Part shown: one piece after another, positions 9,520 through 17,570 of the stretch
Position numbering within the stretch: the stretch's first letter is position 1
Layout: every line of letters begins with the position of its first letter
Source: Sulfuritalea sp.
Lineage (GTDB): Bacteria > Pseudomonadota > Gammaproteobacteria > Burkholderiales > Rhodocyclaceae
Length of the DNA stretch: 62,700 nt
Direction: 5' to 3'
Assembly: GCF_017302275.1 (NCBI RefSeq)
Contig: NZ_JAFLDR010000023.1
Location: forward strand, 1 to 62,700
The notes under the pieces: model-generated
The model's database searches: none
Told to the model about the DNA's origin: nothing
What the model saw: the letters and a program-made list of their open reading frames with translations, nothing else
Position numbers and translations under genes: made by a program

Positions 9520-9864
9520 TCAGGCGAGGTGGGCGAGTGGCGGACGGTCGAAGGGATCAACGGTGGCGGAACGGAAGTCCGCCACGAGCGGCACGATGAG
9601 TCGAGGCACGCTGTCATTGCCCGGCGTCGGCGACAAGACCGGAACAAACGACGAAAAGGACAAATGGCAGAAACTGCAGTCGGGATCGACCTGGGTGCCG
9701 GTGTCGTTCGACTTGTCCGCCGAGCGATCATGTTGATGCATGTGATGCCCGAAATGCGCTGCCTGCGAAGATTCCTTCTGATGCTGGCAGTAGCCGGATG
9801 CTGCCGCGAAGGCCGCGTTTAGCGGCAGCAGCACCAGTAGCAGAAGGGCGAGGAAGCGTCTCAT
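9520..9864 (-). CDS. czcI: CzcI-like periplasmic protein
   Basis: 114 aa with a cleavable signal peptide (MRRFLALLLLVLLPLNAAFA), then YCQH, a His cluster FGHHMHQHDRS and a DCSFCH motif. These are metal-ligand-rich features found in the small CzcI proteins that lead czcCBA operons. It lies 115 nt upstream of czcC on the same strand, as in Cupriavidus. CzcI has been linked to regulation of czc expression; here that is by family and position only. Confidence 0.78.
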   Translation of the reverse strand: MRRFLALLLLVLLPLNAAFAAASGYCQHQKESSQAAHFGHHMHQHDRSADKSNDTGTQVDPDCSFCHLSFSSFVPVLSPTPGNDSVPRLIVPLVADFRSATVDPFDRPPLAHLA

Positions 9865-9949
9865 GGGCGCTTACAGTACCACAAAGTTAGATATCAGCAA
9901 TCCACGTGTCTTCAACGTGATCCCAAATCACCACCTCTGCCGATAGCGG

Positions 9950-10369
9950 CTAGTTTTGCCGTTCAGTTCGTGAACGGATCACGGTCTGAAGAGATATCCG
10001 GTGCAGTCCGACGCGTTTCATTTCAACCGCCTGAATGTGCCTTTCTCGGCAGGCTGCGGTTTCCTCGTACATCTGTTTTGCTTCCTTGAGCGATGCGGGA
10101 TTCGTGTTTATGGCTCGTACCACGACTTCCCACTCGCGGTCAATTACACGGAAGTTGAGTGTATCACCCGGCTTAATCAGATGGGCTGGCCTAGCGATGG
10201 CTCCATTAACCATGACTCTGCCGCACTCGACACTTTGGGTGGCAAGTTTCCGAGTCAGGTAGAAGTGAGCGGCCCACAGCCACTTATCAATACGCACTGA
10301 TCGTAGATCCGCCGCAGCTTGAAATGGGGAATGATAACCAGTCCATTGGCACAAATGTGCGCAGTCCAA
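9950..10369 (-). CDS. hslR: S4-domain RNA-binding protein, Hsp15 (HslR) family
   Basis: 139 aa. The motif VRIDKWLWAAHFYLTRKLA at 25-43, with CGRVMVNG after it, is the S4 RNA-binding domain of Hsp15, which binds nascent-chain-carrying free 50S subunits. A C-terminal basic tail is present. Known members begin only a few residues before RIDKW, so translation may really start at the GTG of that Val (about 10297). The first 24 residues have no family counterpart. It follows the nuclease-like gene by 15 nt. Local base composition is lower in GC than the czc genes. Confidence 0.8.
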   Translation of the reverse strand: MDCAHLCQWTGYHSPFQAAADLRSVRIDKWLWAAHFYLTRKLATQSVECGRVMVNGAIARPAHLIKPGDTLNFRVIDREWEVVVRAINTNPASLKEAKQMYEETAACRERHIQAVEMKRVGLHRISLQTVIRSRTERQN

Positions 10370-10384
10370 GTCTCGCTTCCAGCA

Positions 10385-11665
10385 CTATGACTGCCCGCCT
10401 ATCGCTCTAGAAATAGCAAAAACCGGTTTCAGCCCAGAACCGAAGCGCGCAATCACATCACGCTGGTTCCGAAGCTCGCCATAGGGCAGGTATCGGAAGT
10501 TCAGCTCCTCAATTTTGGAAAACGCCGGTCGCCTTATCTGCTGACGAACATCGTTTTCACGGCTGTCAGGAGCGACGAGGAACAAGCCTTCGCAGGGCTT
10601 GAGCTCACTGCCATAGGCCAAGTCAAGCAAGCGGACTATGCCAGAGTAAATCGATGTCGTATGCTCGACCTCGAATGCGGCGACTGCATGCCCCGATTTT
10701 TCCTCCAGCCAGATCACGTCAATGAGCCTTACCGCGTCGGCGCCAGGCGAGTTAGTCATAGTGTCGGGAAGTGAAGTTAGGCAGCCGTCGCTCAATTGGC
10801 CGTTTTCGTAAGGACGACTACGATCATTGGCCGCAATCCAAACCGCGAACCCAAGCGCAATACCCAAGTCTCTAAGCCAGCCTTGGACCTGAGTATGGGT
10901 TTGATCATTATCTTCCACAGAGGCAAATACCTTTTGCTGTGCGGCAGTTTCCTCCCGGACCCTCGCCAGATCATTCTGCCAGGCAAGCTCGGCTTCCAGG
11001 TCGCCGTCTCGCGGCGGTGCCGAGTACCGCTCCGATCCAATGTCAAATAGAAGGCCGGCAATTGCCCCCAGATCATTTGAAAGTAGTTTTCGATGCGTGG
11101 TATTCAATCCCACGATACCCTCTCTCATCGCCAAGTAATGATCCCAGCGCCCAAGCTTGACCTTGGCCCCGGTAAGCGCGTTGTAACCCTTGACGATGGC
11201 GGTATTAAACGGCGGCATCAAGGTCGGGTGAATGAAGTAAAGCAGGTTTGCAACGGCCGGCCCGAGTCCCCTTATGCCAAGTGCGTCTATGCGACGAATT
11301 GCTTCGATAATTTGCTCGCCGCTGTTGCAGCAATTGCAGGTATGGAGTAATTGGGCAAAAGCTCGTTGGTTTGCTGCATTCTCATAGATATCGGGAATGC
11401 GCAGCTTGGGCTTCCAGAGAAACGCGTGATCCGCCCCTTTGAATATTTGTCGCTGCTCCGCGACGGAACCGACCACCGTTTCGAGGGATGATCCGCGATA
11501 GGCGTTTCCAAAACTGCCTGCCTCGATATCGTTTACCACCTGACCAATCCCGCGACGAATCGACCGGAAGTTTTTCAATCGTTCGGTCCACAGAAACCAC
11601 GTCGAGTAGGTGCCGTGGGGATCGTCCTTCCAGCGCAGTATGAGCGTGCCTATCGGATCAGTCAT
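10385..11665 (-). CDS. stand-alone nuclease-like protein (HhH plus PD-(D/E)XK-like domains)
   Basis: 426 aa from the ATG at 11665 (MTDPIGTLILRWKDDP). The frame stays open upstream to 11857, so the start is uncertain. The middle has a helix-hairpin-helix-like segment (GIRGLGPAVANLLYFIHP) as in base-excision and HhH-GPD proteins. The C-terminal third has LIDVIWLEE followed by AAFEVEHTTSIYSGIVRLLD, a D...ExE arrangement seen in PD-(D/E)XK restriction-type nucleases. No methyltransferase gene is adjacent. It could be a restriction-like or DNA-repair enzyme. The exact family is not certain. Confidence 0.6.
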   Translation of the reverse strand: MTDPIGTLILRWKDDPHGTYSTWFLWTERLKNFRSIRRGIGQVVNDIEAGSFGNAYRGSSLETVVGSVAEQRQIFKGADHAFLWKPKLRIPDIYENAANQRAFAQLLHTCNCCNSGEQIIEAIRRIDALGIRGLGPAVANLLYFIHPTLMPPFNTAIVKGYNALTGAKVKLGRWDHYLAMREGIVGLNTTHRKLLSNDLGAIAGLLFDIGSERYSAPPRDGDLEAELAWQNDLARVREETAAQQKVFASVEDNDQTHTQVQGWLRDLGIALGFAVWIAANDRSRPYENGQLSDGCLTSLPDTMTNSPGADAVRLIDVIWLEEKSGHAVAAFEVEHTTSIYSGIVRLLDLAYGSELKPCEGLFLVAPDSRENDVRQQIRRPAFSKIEELNFRYLPYGELRNQRDVIARFGSGLKPVFAISRAIGGQS

Positions 11666-11946
11666 GGCTATGAGCGAGTATTCAATTGCGCAGGTTATCC
11701 GCGACAAACTGGCGAGATAGAGCCAAAGGAATCTACATTTGACCATAGGTTGGTTCCTGTTTTGGTCAAGGCCCGTGAAAGCGTTATGCGAACGGCCTCG
11801 CTTCAGGCAATCCTGCAACCCGACAAAGCGCTGACAGAATTGTAATTTCTCGGTCATCGTCCAGTTGGTATGCGCCTCCTAAGATGGAATCACCATCGAA
11901 CAACAAGTATCCGGTGGAATCATCCCAACATCATTAGGAGATAAAC

Positions 11947-12339
11947 ATGAGAACGAAATTTACCGGCCTAACCTTGATAGCCGCATTTGTAGCCGCCACC
12001 GCGACGAATGCCTTGGCCCAATTCGATAATCCAATGCCGGAAAGTGAGCATTGGCGTGTTCGCGCGACGGTTCCCGCAGGGGAACCGACCGCCAATCAGC
12101 GTGCGCCCTACGGCTATGCGGCATCGGGACCGGTCACTCGGGTGGTGAATATCGACAGCACAACCAAATATCTGAATGTAACGCAGCTCGAAGTCATCCA
12201 GATAAACGTGGGCGGCAAGAGTGTCATTTGGATGTTCGATACGCTCGGCACCGTGCCGTTTCCGCTTTCCAAAGTCATTCCTGGAGCTGACGGCGTGATG
12301 GTCTATGTCGAGGACAATCCGGCCAACCGGAGTGGATGA
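11947..12339 (+). CDS. czcE: CzcE-like periplasmic copper-binding protein
   Basis: 130 aa with a signal peptide (MRTKFTGLTLIAAFVAATATNALA). The mature part has the CzcE pattern: VVNIDSTTKYLNVTQLEV, then GGKSVIWMFDTLG and a short C-terminal strand VMVYVED. CzcE of Cupriavidus metallidurans is a periplasmic Cu-binding dimer. An AGGAG ribosome site precedes the ATG. The next gene on the same strand is copK-like. Together they form a small plus-strand accessory block next to the czc genes. Confidence 0.75.
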   Translation: MRTKFTGLTLIAAFVAATATNALAQFDNPMPESEHWRVRATVPAGEPTANQRAPYGYAASGPVTRVVNIDSTTKYLNVTQLEVIQINVGGKSVIWMFDTLGTVPFPLSKVIPGADGVMVYVEDNPANRSG

Positions 12340-12357
12340 TCGAATCATTGCTGAATG

Positions 12358-12373
12358 CTAACGTTAATGTAAT
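12358..12373. promoter_or_regulatory. copper-box-like inverted repeat upstream of copK
   Basis: CTAACG-TTAA-TGTAAT, ending 76 nt before the copK ATG. The reverse strand reads ATTACATTAACGTTAG, matching the ATTACATT half of the sites at 16315, 30743 and 37482. It is the weakest of the four in its second arm. A separate CTGACA half-site lies at 12400-12405. Confidence 0.5.
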
Positions 12374-12449
12374 TTATGGGCAATCTAACGGTAAGGGTCC
12401 TGACAGTAGCATTCGCATCGCAGTTTCAATTTACTTAAGGAGAATGAAA

Positions 12450-12731
12450 ATGTTGAAAAAGCTGCTGATGGTCGTCGCAACGAGTGCAATTGCAGCATCC
12501 GCATTCGCTGTCGACCAATCCAGGGTTGAGAAGTCGATCGAGTTGAAGGATGGCTCGACGGTCTACATCTTCAAGGATGGGAAAATGGGCATGGAAGACA
12601 AGTTCGGTCAGGCAACGTACATGGCGCCCGGTCACGTGATGGAAACCAAGGATGGCAAGAAAATCGTCATGAACGGCAATGAAGTCTGGCGTGTCGACGA
12701 GTTGCTGCACAAGACCCATCGTTCATATTGA
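12450..12731 (+). CDS. copK: CopK-like periplasmic copper-resistance protein
   Basis: 93 aa. An AAGGAG ribosome site at 12437-12442 is 7 nt from the ATG at 12450 but touches the ATG at 12444, so 12450 is preferred (MLKKLLMVV...). A signal peptide ends at AFA. The mature protein (about 74 aa) shows the CopK pattern: ELKDGSTVYIFKDGKMGMED, then HVMETKDGKKIVMNGNEV with spaced Met residues that bind Cu(I) in CopK. This family is known mostly from Cupriavidus and relatives. Confidence 0.85.
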   Translation: MLKKLLMVVATSAIAASAFAVDQSRVEKSIELKDGSTVYIFKDGKMGMEDKFGQATYMAPGHVMETKDGKKIVMNGNEVWRVDELLHKTHRSY

Positions 12732-12943
12732 TTTCGCCGTCGGGTCGGGAAGGTGATGTTTCTCCCGGCTTTGATGACGACAGTATGCGGATTTAGTCAT
12801 CCACACCATCGTCAAGAGCACCAAGCCGGCGCGCAGGCGCCGGCTCTTCCAATTCACAGCCCGATCGAAGCTGATGCCGACTCGGCACGGTTACCACCGT
12901 CTGCCCCGACACAAGCGCTCGCAATGGAGAGCTTGAGCGCACC

Positions 12944-13624
12944 GTGAAAATTCTGCTCATCGAAGAGGATTCGGAAATGGCCGCCTACCTGAATCAGGGT
13001 CTCTCGGAGGCCGGGTTCTGCGTGGACCTGCGCCGCGACGGGAATCAAGGGCTGCATTCGGCATTGACGGAAGCCTACGATTCTATTGTCCTCGACATCG
13101 TACTGCCGGATCCGGATGGCTGGCATGTACTGCAAGCCATAAGGCGCGCCGGCAGGGATGTGCCAATCATGCTTATTGACTCGGAGGACCGCGTGGACAA
13201 CCGGGTGAAAGGATTGGAACTTGGCGCCGACGACTGTCTCGTCAAGCCATTTGTCTTCTCAGAGTTCCTGGTTCGGATGCGCACCCTGATGCGACACAGG
13301 TTACCCAGCGAAGCGACAAGGATGCGGGTAGCGGACCTGGAGCTTGACCTTCTGCGACGACGGGTTACCCGGGCAGGAACCCGCATCGACCTCACGGCCA
13401 GGGAGTTCTCGCTGCTCGAACTGCTCTTGCGGCGACAGGGCGAGGTACTACCCCGATCGCTGATTGCATCCCAGGTGTGGGACATGAATTTCGACAGCGA
13501 CACCAATGTCATCGATGTCGCCGTTTGCAGATTGCGTTCGAAGATTGATGATCCCTTCGACATCAAATTTATCCGAACGGTCCGCGGCATGGGCTATGTG
13601 CTCGAAGGCCCGGACTGCAATTGA
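12944..13624 (+). CDS. orphan OmpR-family response regulator with degenerate receiver
   Basis: 226 aa starting at GTG (12944). It is a close paralogue of the regulator at 37559: the DNA-binding halves are nearly identical ([29 protein letters not shown]). In the receiver the phospho-Asp 51 and Lys 101 remain. The conserved switch Thr 79 is Asp (MLIDSED versus FLTARDQ in the paralogue) and the aromatic Tyr 98 is Cys. No kinase gene is adjacent. It may be constitutively active or a competitor at the same DNA sites. The next gene is on the opposite strand. Confidence 0.88.
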   Translation: MKILLIEEDSEMAAYLNQGLSEAGFCVDLRRDGNQGLHSALTEAYDSIVLDIVLPDPDGWHVLQAIRRAGRDVPIMLIDSEDRVDNRVKGLELGADDCLVKPFVFSEFLVRMRTLMRHRLPSEATRMRVADLELDLLRRRVTRAGTRIDLTAREFSLLELLLRRQGEVLPRSLIASQVWDMNFDSDTNVIDVAVCRLRSKIDDPFDIKFIRTVRGMGYVLEGPDCN

Positions 13625-13655
13625 CGCAGTGCGAATGTAGTAGTGTGCCGCACCC

Positions 13656-14948
13656 TCAGTGGGTTGCCGTCGTTCTGAAATACCGCGCAAGCAACAAACG
13701 CATTTCCTGTCGCAGATCCGTGCTGCTGGCGTGAGCGGTGCGGGCAAGAAGGTCTGGCGCGATTTCCAGAAATGCCACAACAACCCCCGGGTCGAACTGC
13801 CGACCTGAATCTCGTTCGATGATGACCAATGTCTCGCCCAGCGGCATCGGCCTCTTGTAGGGCCGTTGCGTAGTCAGGGCATCGAAAACGTCGACCACAG
13901 CGAATATCCTGGCGACACGGGGGATCGCGTCGCCGACCAGTCCATCGGGATAGCCTGATCCATCGAAGTGCTCATGATGATGGCGAATGGTCTGCGCCGC
14001 GCCCGCAAGCCACGGGTTGTCCGCTACGATCTCGATGCCGAGAAGTGCATGGGTCTTCATGACCTCGAACTCGTCGGTCGTGAGCTTCCCCGGCTTGAGC
14101 AGAATCTGGTCGGGAATGCCGATCTTGCCCACATCATGGAGGAAGGCGCCAACCACCAGATCTGAAATCTCTGGCTTCGGCAAACCCAGCGTTTCGGCCA
14201 GGGCGACAGCATAAATAGTCACCCTGTAGTTGTGGGCATCTGTGTCCGAATCCCGTTTGGCGATAGCATTGCCAAGCGAACGCAAAAGCGACAGATTGGA
14301 ATCCAGCAGAAGACGGGATCGTTCGCCTGACTGGTGCAACATAGCCAGCAGCAAGGGGTAGAGGAGAAATGCCGTGACCAGAACAGACAGCGATGCCGTT
14401 ACTGCTCCGTTGCGGACTTGCTCCCGCTGTCGCTCCAAGAACTGCTTGTCGAGGCGGCTAACGCCTTCCAGATAACCTGCAAGTTTCGCGTCCGTCCCGA
14501 ACAGCGGCAGAACGACTTGAATCAAGCGCTCGTCGCCAACTGCGATCCAATTCTGGTGGCTCTGACCCTGCCCAGGCCAGTCATGTTGATGTTGTGCGAA
14601 GCGAACCGAATTCGCCAATACGGACGAAACGTCCTCCCATGTCTCGTAGATCAACACTCTATCTGAGTTGAACACGCGAATGGCGACAAATCGGCTTCGA
14701 TCCAGTAAACGCTTGAGTGCGGCGTGCTCCTCAGGAGCTTTGGTGTCCATGACAATCTGCGTCGCAGAGGACTCAAAATGTCGAGCTCCTTCAGCGGCAT
14801 TTTCCAGCGCAGACTGCTCGGCTCGGCGAGTTTCAAGCTGGTAGGAAAGGCCACCGGCAACAAGTCCGATGGCAATCGCGGCGGCACCCAGTTTGCGAGC
14901 GAGCATCCAACGCAGGTGCCGAGGATTCTCAGGCAAGACGATAGACAT
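13656..14948 (-). CDS. membrane HD-GYP cyclic-di-GMP phosphodiesterase
   Basis: 430 aa. TM1 is at about 18-35, then an extracytoplasmic sensor of about 150 residues and TM2 at about 190-215. A C-terminal HD-GYP domain has FLHDVGKIGIPD and HHEHFDGSGYPDGL, the full catalytic set for hydrolysis of c-di-GMP. It starts 1 nt after the stop of the FlgB-like gene, so the two are probably translationally linked. The sensor domain has no recognisable fold; a periplasmic signal such as metal stress would fit the context but is a guess. Confidence 0.88.
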   Translation of the reverse strand: MSIVLPENPRHLRWMLARKLGAAAIAIGLVAGGLSYQLETRRAEQSALENAAEGARHFESSATQIVMDTKAPEEHAALKRLLDRSRFVAIRVFNSDRVLIYETWEDVSSVLANSVRFAQHQHDWPGQGQSHQNWIAVGDERLIQVVLPLFGTDAKLAGYLEGVSRLDKQFLERQREQVRNGAVTASLSVLVTAFLLYPLLLAMLHQSGERSRLLLDSNLSLLRSLGNAIAKRDSDTDAHNYRVTIYAVALAETLGLPKPEISDLVVGAFLHDVGKIGIPDQILLKPGKLTTDEFEVMKTHALLGIEIVADNPWLAGAAQTIRHHHEHFDGSGYPDGLVGDAIPRVARIFAVVDVFDALTTQRPYKRPMPLGETLVIIERDSGRQFDPGVVVAFLEIAPDLLARTAHASSTDLRQEMRLLLARYFRTTATH

Positions 14949-14949
14949 C

Positions 14950-15648
14950 TCAATCTTTCAGATTCAGGAACATTTCCATCATGTGCTTGTAATGGCCACT
15001 GACGCGATCGCGCGCGAATTCCCACATCAACGAGTTCTCAGCGAATTTCGATCGCTCGACATCCATCTCCACCGTGTTTCCATCCGCGCTCGGTTGGGAA
15101 GGAATATGGTACTTGAGTGGATAAAGCGATGCGGACGTTTGGGCATGCCCCGAAATGTGGCCGGAAGCCGTGGTCAAAAGCGTGAGGGGTGGTGTATCGG
15201 CTATTGATCGCGCAATGCGCAGGGCTTCGTGAATGTCGACGTCCAGCGCCTTGTAGCCGGGCGTGTCGGCATTGGCGATGTTGGAGGCGATCAATTGCTG
15301 GCGATAGCCACGCAAACCAAGCGCGACTTCCTGGAGGCTGTGCCCACCACCACCATGATTCGCTTCGCCGATCTGAAAATGCCGCGGGTGGGAGCCGCCG
15401 CCCTGAACGCTCAGGACGGAAGCGCGTCCGCTGGAATGCGACAGCGCACCATTCGAGCCGGCACTGCCGCTATGGTTTCCATGCGCACTTCCTCCTGGCG
15501 CTTGATTGACAGCCTGTGCCAGCGCGGTCTCAAACGATTGTCCCGCGCTTGCGTCCAGAACCACCGCGTTGGTGCCGTGATGACCAACCCCGCCACCGAG
15601 AGCTGGCTGGACGGGGGGTGAATTTCCGATTGGCGAGACCGGCGGCAT
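14950..15648 (-). CDS. FlgB-like rod protein with Gly/His/Ser-rich N-terminal extension
   Basis: 232 aa against about 130-150 for FlgB. Residues 1-100 are low-complexity, rich in Gly, Ser and His. Residues about 105-232 match FlgB: RQQLIASNIANADTPGYKA, the flagellar rod signature, and near the end DGNTVEMDVERSKFAEN. No other flagellar genes are nearby. It is followed after 1 nt by the HD-GYP gene and preceded by a small Cys/His-rich reading frame whose stop lies 9 nt before its ATG. The role is unknown: it may be a repurposed rod-like secreted protein or a spare basal-body part. Confidence 0.82.
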   Translation of the reverse strand: MPPVSPIGNSPPVQPALGGGVGHHGTNAVVLDASAGQSFETALAQAVNQAPGGSAHGNHSGSAGSNGALSHSSGRASVLSVQGGGSHPRHFQIGEANHGGGGHSLQEVALGLRGYRQQLIASNIANADTPGYKALDVDIHEALRIARSIADTPPLTLLTTASGHISGHAQTSASLYPLKYHIPSQPSADGNTVEMDVERSKFAENSLMWEFARDRVSGHYKHMMEMFLNLKD

Positions 15649-15657
15649 GGGTTCCGC

Positions 15658-15900
15658 TCATCCGTTTCTGATCAGGATCGCCGCAACCGGATCAATCGGC
15701 CCAACATGGTGCCATTTTTCGATCGATCCGGATTCGACAATTTCATCATGGCAGCCATGGTTGCATTCCATGGTCCAGTGTTTCATCAGCACGGCCTGGC
15801 AATACGTAAAGCGGATCGTCTTCTGGTCGCAACCGATAACATCTGCCAACAGGCGACAGGAGCATCGATTGCCGTGTTCGTCATGATTGCGGTCGTTCAT
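15658..15900 (-). CDS. small Cys/His-rich hypothetical protein
   Basis: 80 aa with 6 Cys and several His (CSC near residue 13, MECNHGCHD in the middle, WHH later). This resembles a metal-binding small protein, but I recognise no family. No signal peptide. It ends 9 nt before the FlgB-like start on the same strand, which favours a real gene in that operon. Base composition is lower in GC than its neighbours. It could still be chance. Confidence 0.4.
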   Translation of the reverse strand: MNDRNHDEHGNRCSCRLLADVIGCDQKTIRFTYCQAVLMKHWTMECNHGCHDEIVESGSIEKWHHVGPIDPVAAILIRNG

Positions 15901-15911
15901 CGTGAAAACGC

Positions 15912-15934
15912 CGAGGCCCCGACAAGGGGCCTCG
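15912..15934 (-). terminator. Rho-independent terminator of the 87-aa secreted protein gene
   Basis: Perfect 9-bp arms CGAGGCCCC / GGGGCCTCG around a 5-nt loop. Read on the minus strand it is followed by GCGTTTTC. It sits 12 nt after the stop codon at 15947. Confidence 0.7.
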
Positions 15935-15946
15935 CGTTGAACGGGC

Positions 15947-16210
15947 TTACTTGCCGTCCCGGGGGTGCAGATGCCTATTCTTGTCCTTGGTAGGATCTGG
16001 CTTGGCGGTCTTGGAATCCGCCACTTTCTGCGGCATTCCGGTCTTCTCCTCCATATGGGAATGGGGCTTCACTTTCTTGTCGGCTTGCACGCTGGCGGCC
16101 GGAGCCTTCTCTTCTGCGGCTTTTTCCGTATCCGAAGCAGCTTGTGCGCCTATGGACAGGGTGGCGATGGCGGCAAACAGACCTGCCGAGAGGATGGAAT
16201 TCAGTTTCAT
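15947..16210 (-). CDS. small secreted hypothetical protein
   Basis: 87 aa with a clear signal peptide (MKLNSILSAGLFAAIATLSI...AQA). The mature part is Lys/Ala/Glu-rich and disordered-looking, with PHSHMEEKTGMPQ and a His-containing C-terminus (NRHLHPRD). It has its own terminator and a copper-box-like repeat about 105 nt upstream. That suggests a single-gene metal-induced unit. Function unknown. Confidence 0.75.
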   Translation of the reverse strand: MKLNSILSAGLFAAIATLSIGAQAASDTEKAAEEKAPAASVQADKKVKPHSHMEEKTGMPQKVADSKTAKPDPTKDKNRHLHPRDGK

Positions 16211-16314
16211 GATTTTTTCTCCAAAGAATGTTTAGGGAAGGAATTGTGGTAGTCCGAAGACACTGGACGAAACACAGTCTGCGCGATGGCTACCGTCGAC
16301 AACATGACCCGTTG

Positions 16315-16330
16315 ATTACATTGCTGTCAG
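16315..16330. promoter_or_regulatory. copper-box-like inverted repeat upstream of the 87-aa secreted protein
   Basis: ATTACA-TTGC-TGTCAG. On the minus strand it reads CTGACA-GCAA-TGTAAT, the form reported for CopR boxes in pseudomonads. It overlaps the stop codon of the YdjM-like gene, so it most likely serves the downstream gene at 16210. Confidence 0.6.
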
Positions 16331-16902
16331 GTTTGTCCCGGTGCAGCTACTGTTGTTGAAGAATGGTGAAGCTCGGCATTCCTTCTTGTTACGAAGAGCC
16401 AAATTCCAAATCCAGTGAGGGCGGTGTAATTGAGAACCGTAAACCAGGTCGTATTCCATGCGAGTCCATCGAAGCCCCAACTGCTTACTGGATAGAACAC
16501 TGGGGATGGATAGAAGTCGGCAGAGTGTGTGAACACGTCAATGATGATATGTGACCACCAGCCCAAAAGGGGTAGCCAGAACTGATGACGAACCACATAG
16601 ACCAGTCCCGAGATAACCGCGGCCACCAGCGCGCTGTGTAACAAGCAGTGCAATTGTTGCGACAGAGTCACGACCAAGGCAGGAAGCATCGGCTCCTTGC
16701 CCGGCAACGCAACTGCATAAGTCCACCAATCACCTGGGTTTCCGCTAGCAATCGCCCACGCCAGGACGGGCAAATTGTGGAGGAGATCGGGCAACACGGC
16801 CAATGCCAACGCCCAGTGAATTGAGGCGCGATTTACGCGCGAACGACGATTCAGGATGGCGAAGCCAGACCTGGCCCAAAGTGCATGCGCGAGGATATCC
16901 AT
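16327..16902 (-). CDS. YdjM-like membrane-bound metal-dependent hydrolase family protein
   Basis: 191 aa. The N-terminus MDILAHALWARSGF is the start motif of YdjM-type inner-membrane proteins (PF04307). It has four to five hydrophobic helices. Conserved His/Asp in membrane-proximal segments (ALAVLPDLLH, SHIIIDVFTHS) could bind a metal. The substrate is unknown for the family. Position in the island suggests an accessory stress function, by inference only. Confidence 0.68.
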   Translation of the reverse strand: MDILAHALWARSGFAILNRRSRVNRASIHWALALAVLPDLLHNLPVLAWAIASGNPGDWWTYAVALPGKEPMLPALVVTLSQQLHCLLHSALVAAVISGLVYVVRHQFWLPLLGWWSHIIIDVFTHSADFYPSPVFYPVSSWGFDGLAWNTTWFTVLNYTALTGFGIWLFVTRRNAELHHSSTTVAAPGQT

Positions 16903-17113
16903 GATGTTTTGTTGCAGCCTGTCAGTTCGTATTTAGGAGAGGCATCGCATCGGTCGCGGCTGGCCCACAGATGCGCGCGGCTGCCAATGTCCCCGTGGAT
17001 GAAAACGCCACTTCAAGCTCCTGCACCAGACAAGATCGCGCTGTCGGGGTTCCTTGCCGACCAGATTCGTCTTGAGCGAATTCGAGGGGTGACACTAAAG
17101 GCAGGAGATCGAC

Positions 17114-17368
17114 TCACGAATTGCCCGATGCGGTCGCGCCACTCCCGAGCATTTTTCCTACATCGGCTTCCGCATCAAGCCAGTCGGACATCTCATTGCC
17201 AGGCGCAAAGCCTCGCTGTTCAGCGCGGAAATAGGCCGCTACGGCGATCAATTGTTCGCGGGGAACAGCATCATTGGCCGGTACCGTGTCCAGATCAACT
17301 GACTCACGCAGTTGGCGGGTCGCGCCACCGCTCTTGGGCTTGCTTACGTTCTCATTCCTGTTCTTCAT
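17114..17368 (-). CDS. DUF2934 domain protein
   Basis: 84 aa from the second ATG (17368), which is 6 nt from an AAGGAG ribosome site; the first ATG directly abuts it. The C-terminal half REQLIAVAAYFRAEQRGFAP...SDWLDAEADV is the DUF2934 motif, a short helical module of unknown function. The ribosome site overlaps the TAA stop of the small frame upstream. Confidence 0.75.
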   Translation of the reverse strand: MKNRNENVSKPKSGGATRQLRESVDLDTVPANDAVPREQLIAVAAYFRAEQRGFAPGNEMSDWLDAEADVGKMLGSGATASGNS

Positions 17369-17378
17369 GATCATCTCC

Positions 17379-17570
17379 TTATTGACTCAAGCTTGGTCGG
17401 CAATAAATGCGTAGCATGTCCAGTCGCATCTCCGTGGCACCAATCAAAGACTTTTTCATTGACTCTGCCCGCACCAATGGACATCGATCCAGCGACCGTC
17501 CTGTACATTGATCCGGCGCTGCATTCAGGCGGCGGCAATTGGTGCACAGCAGAGCACGCGCCGTCGTCAT
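17379..17570 (-). CDS. possible small protein with Cys pairs
   Basis: 63 aa containing CTNC and, 12 residues on, a C...C pair, faintly zinc-ribbon-like. Its ATG overlaps the stop of the preceding frame (4 nt) and its stop overlaps the ribosome site of the DUF2934 gene. Tight packing is the only support. No family recognised. Confidence 0.3.
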   Translation of the reverse strand: MTTARALLCTNCRRLNAAPDQCTGRSLDRCPLVRAESMKKSLIGATEMRLDMLRIYCRPSLSQ

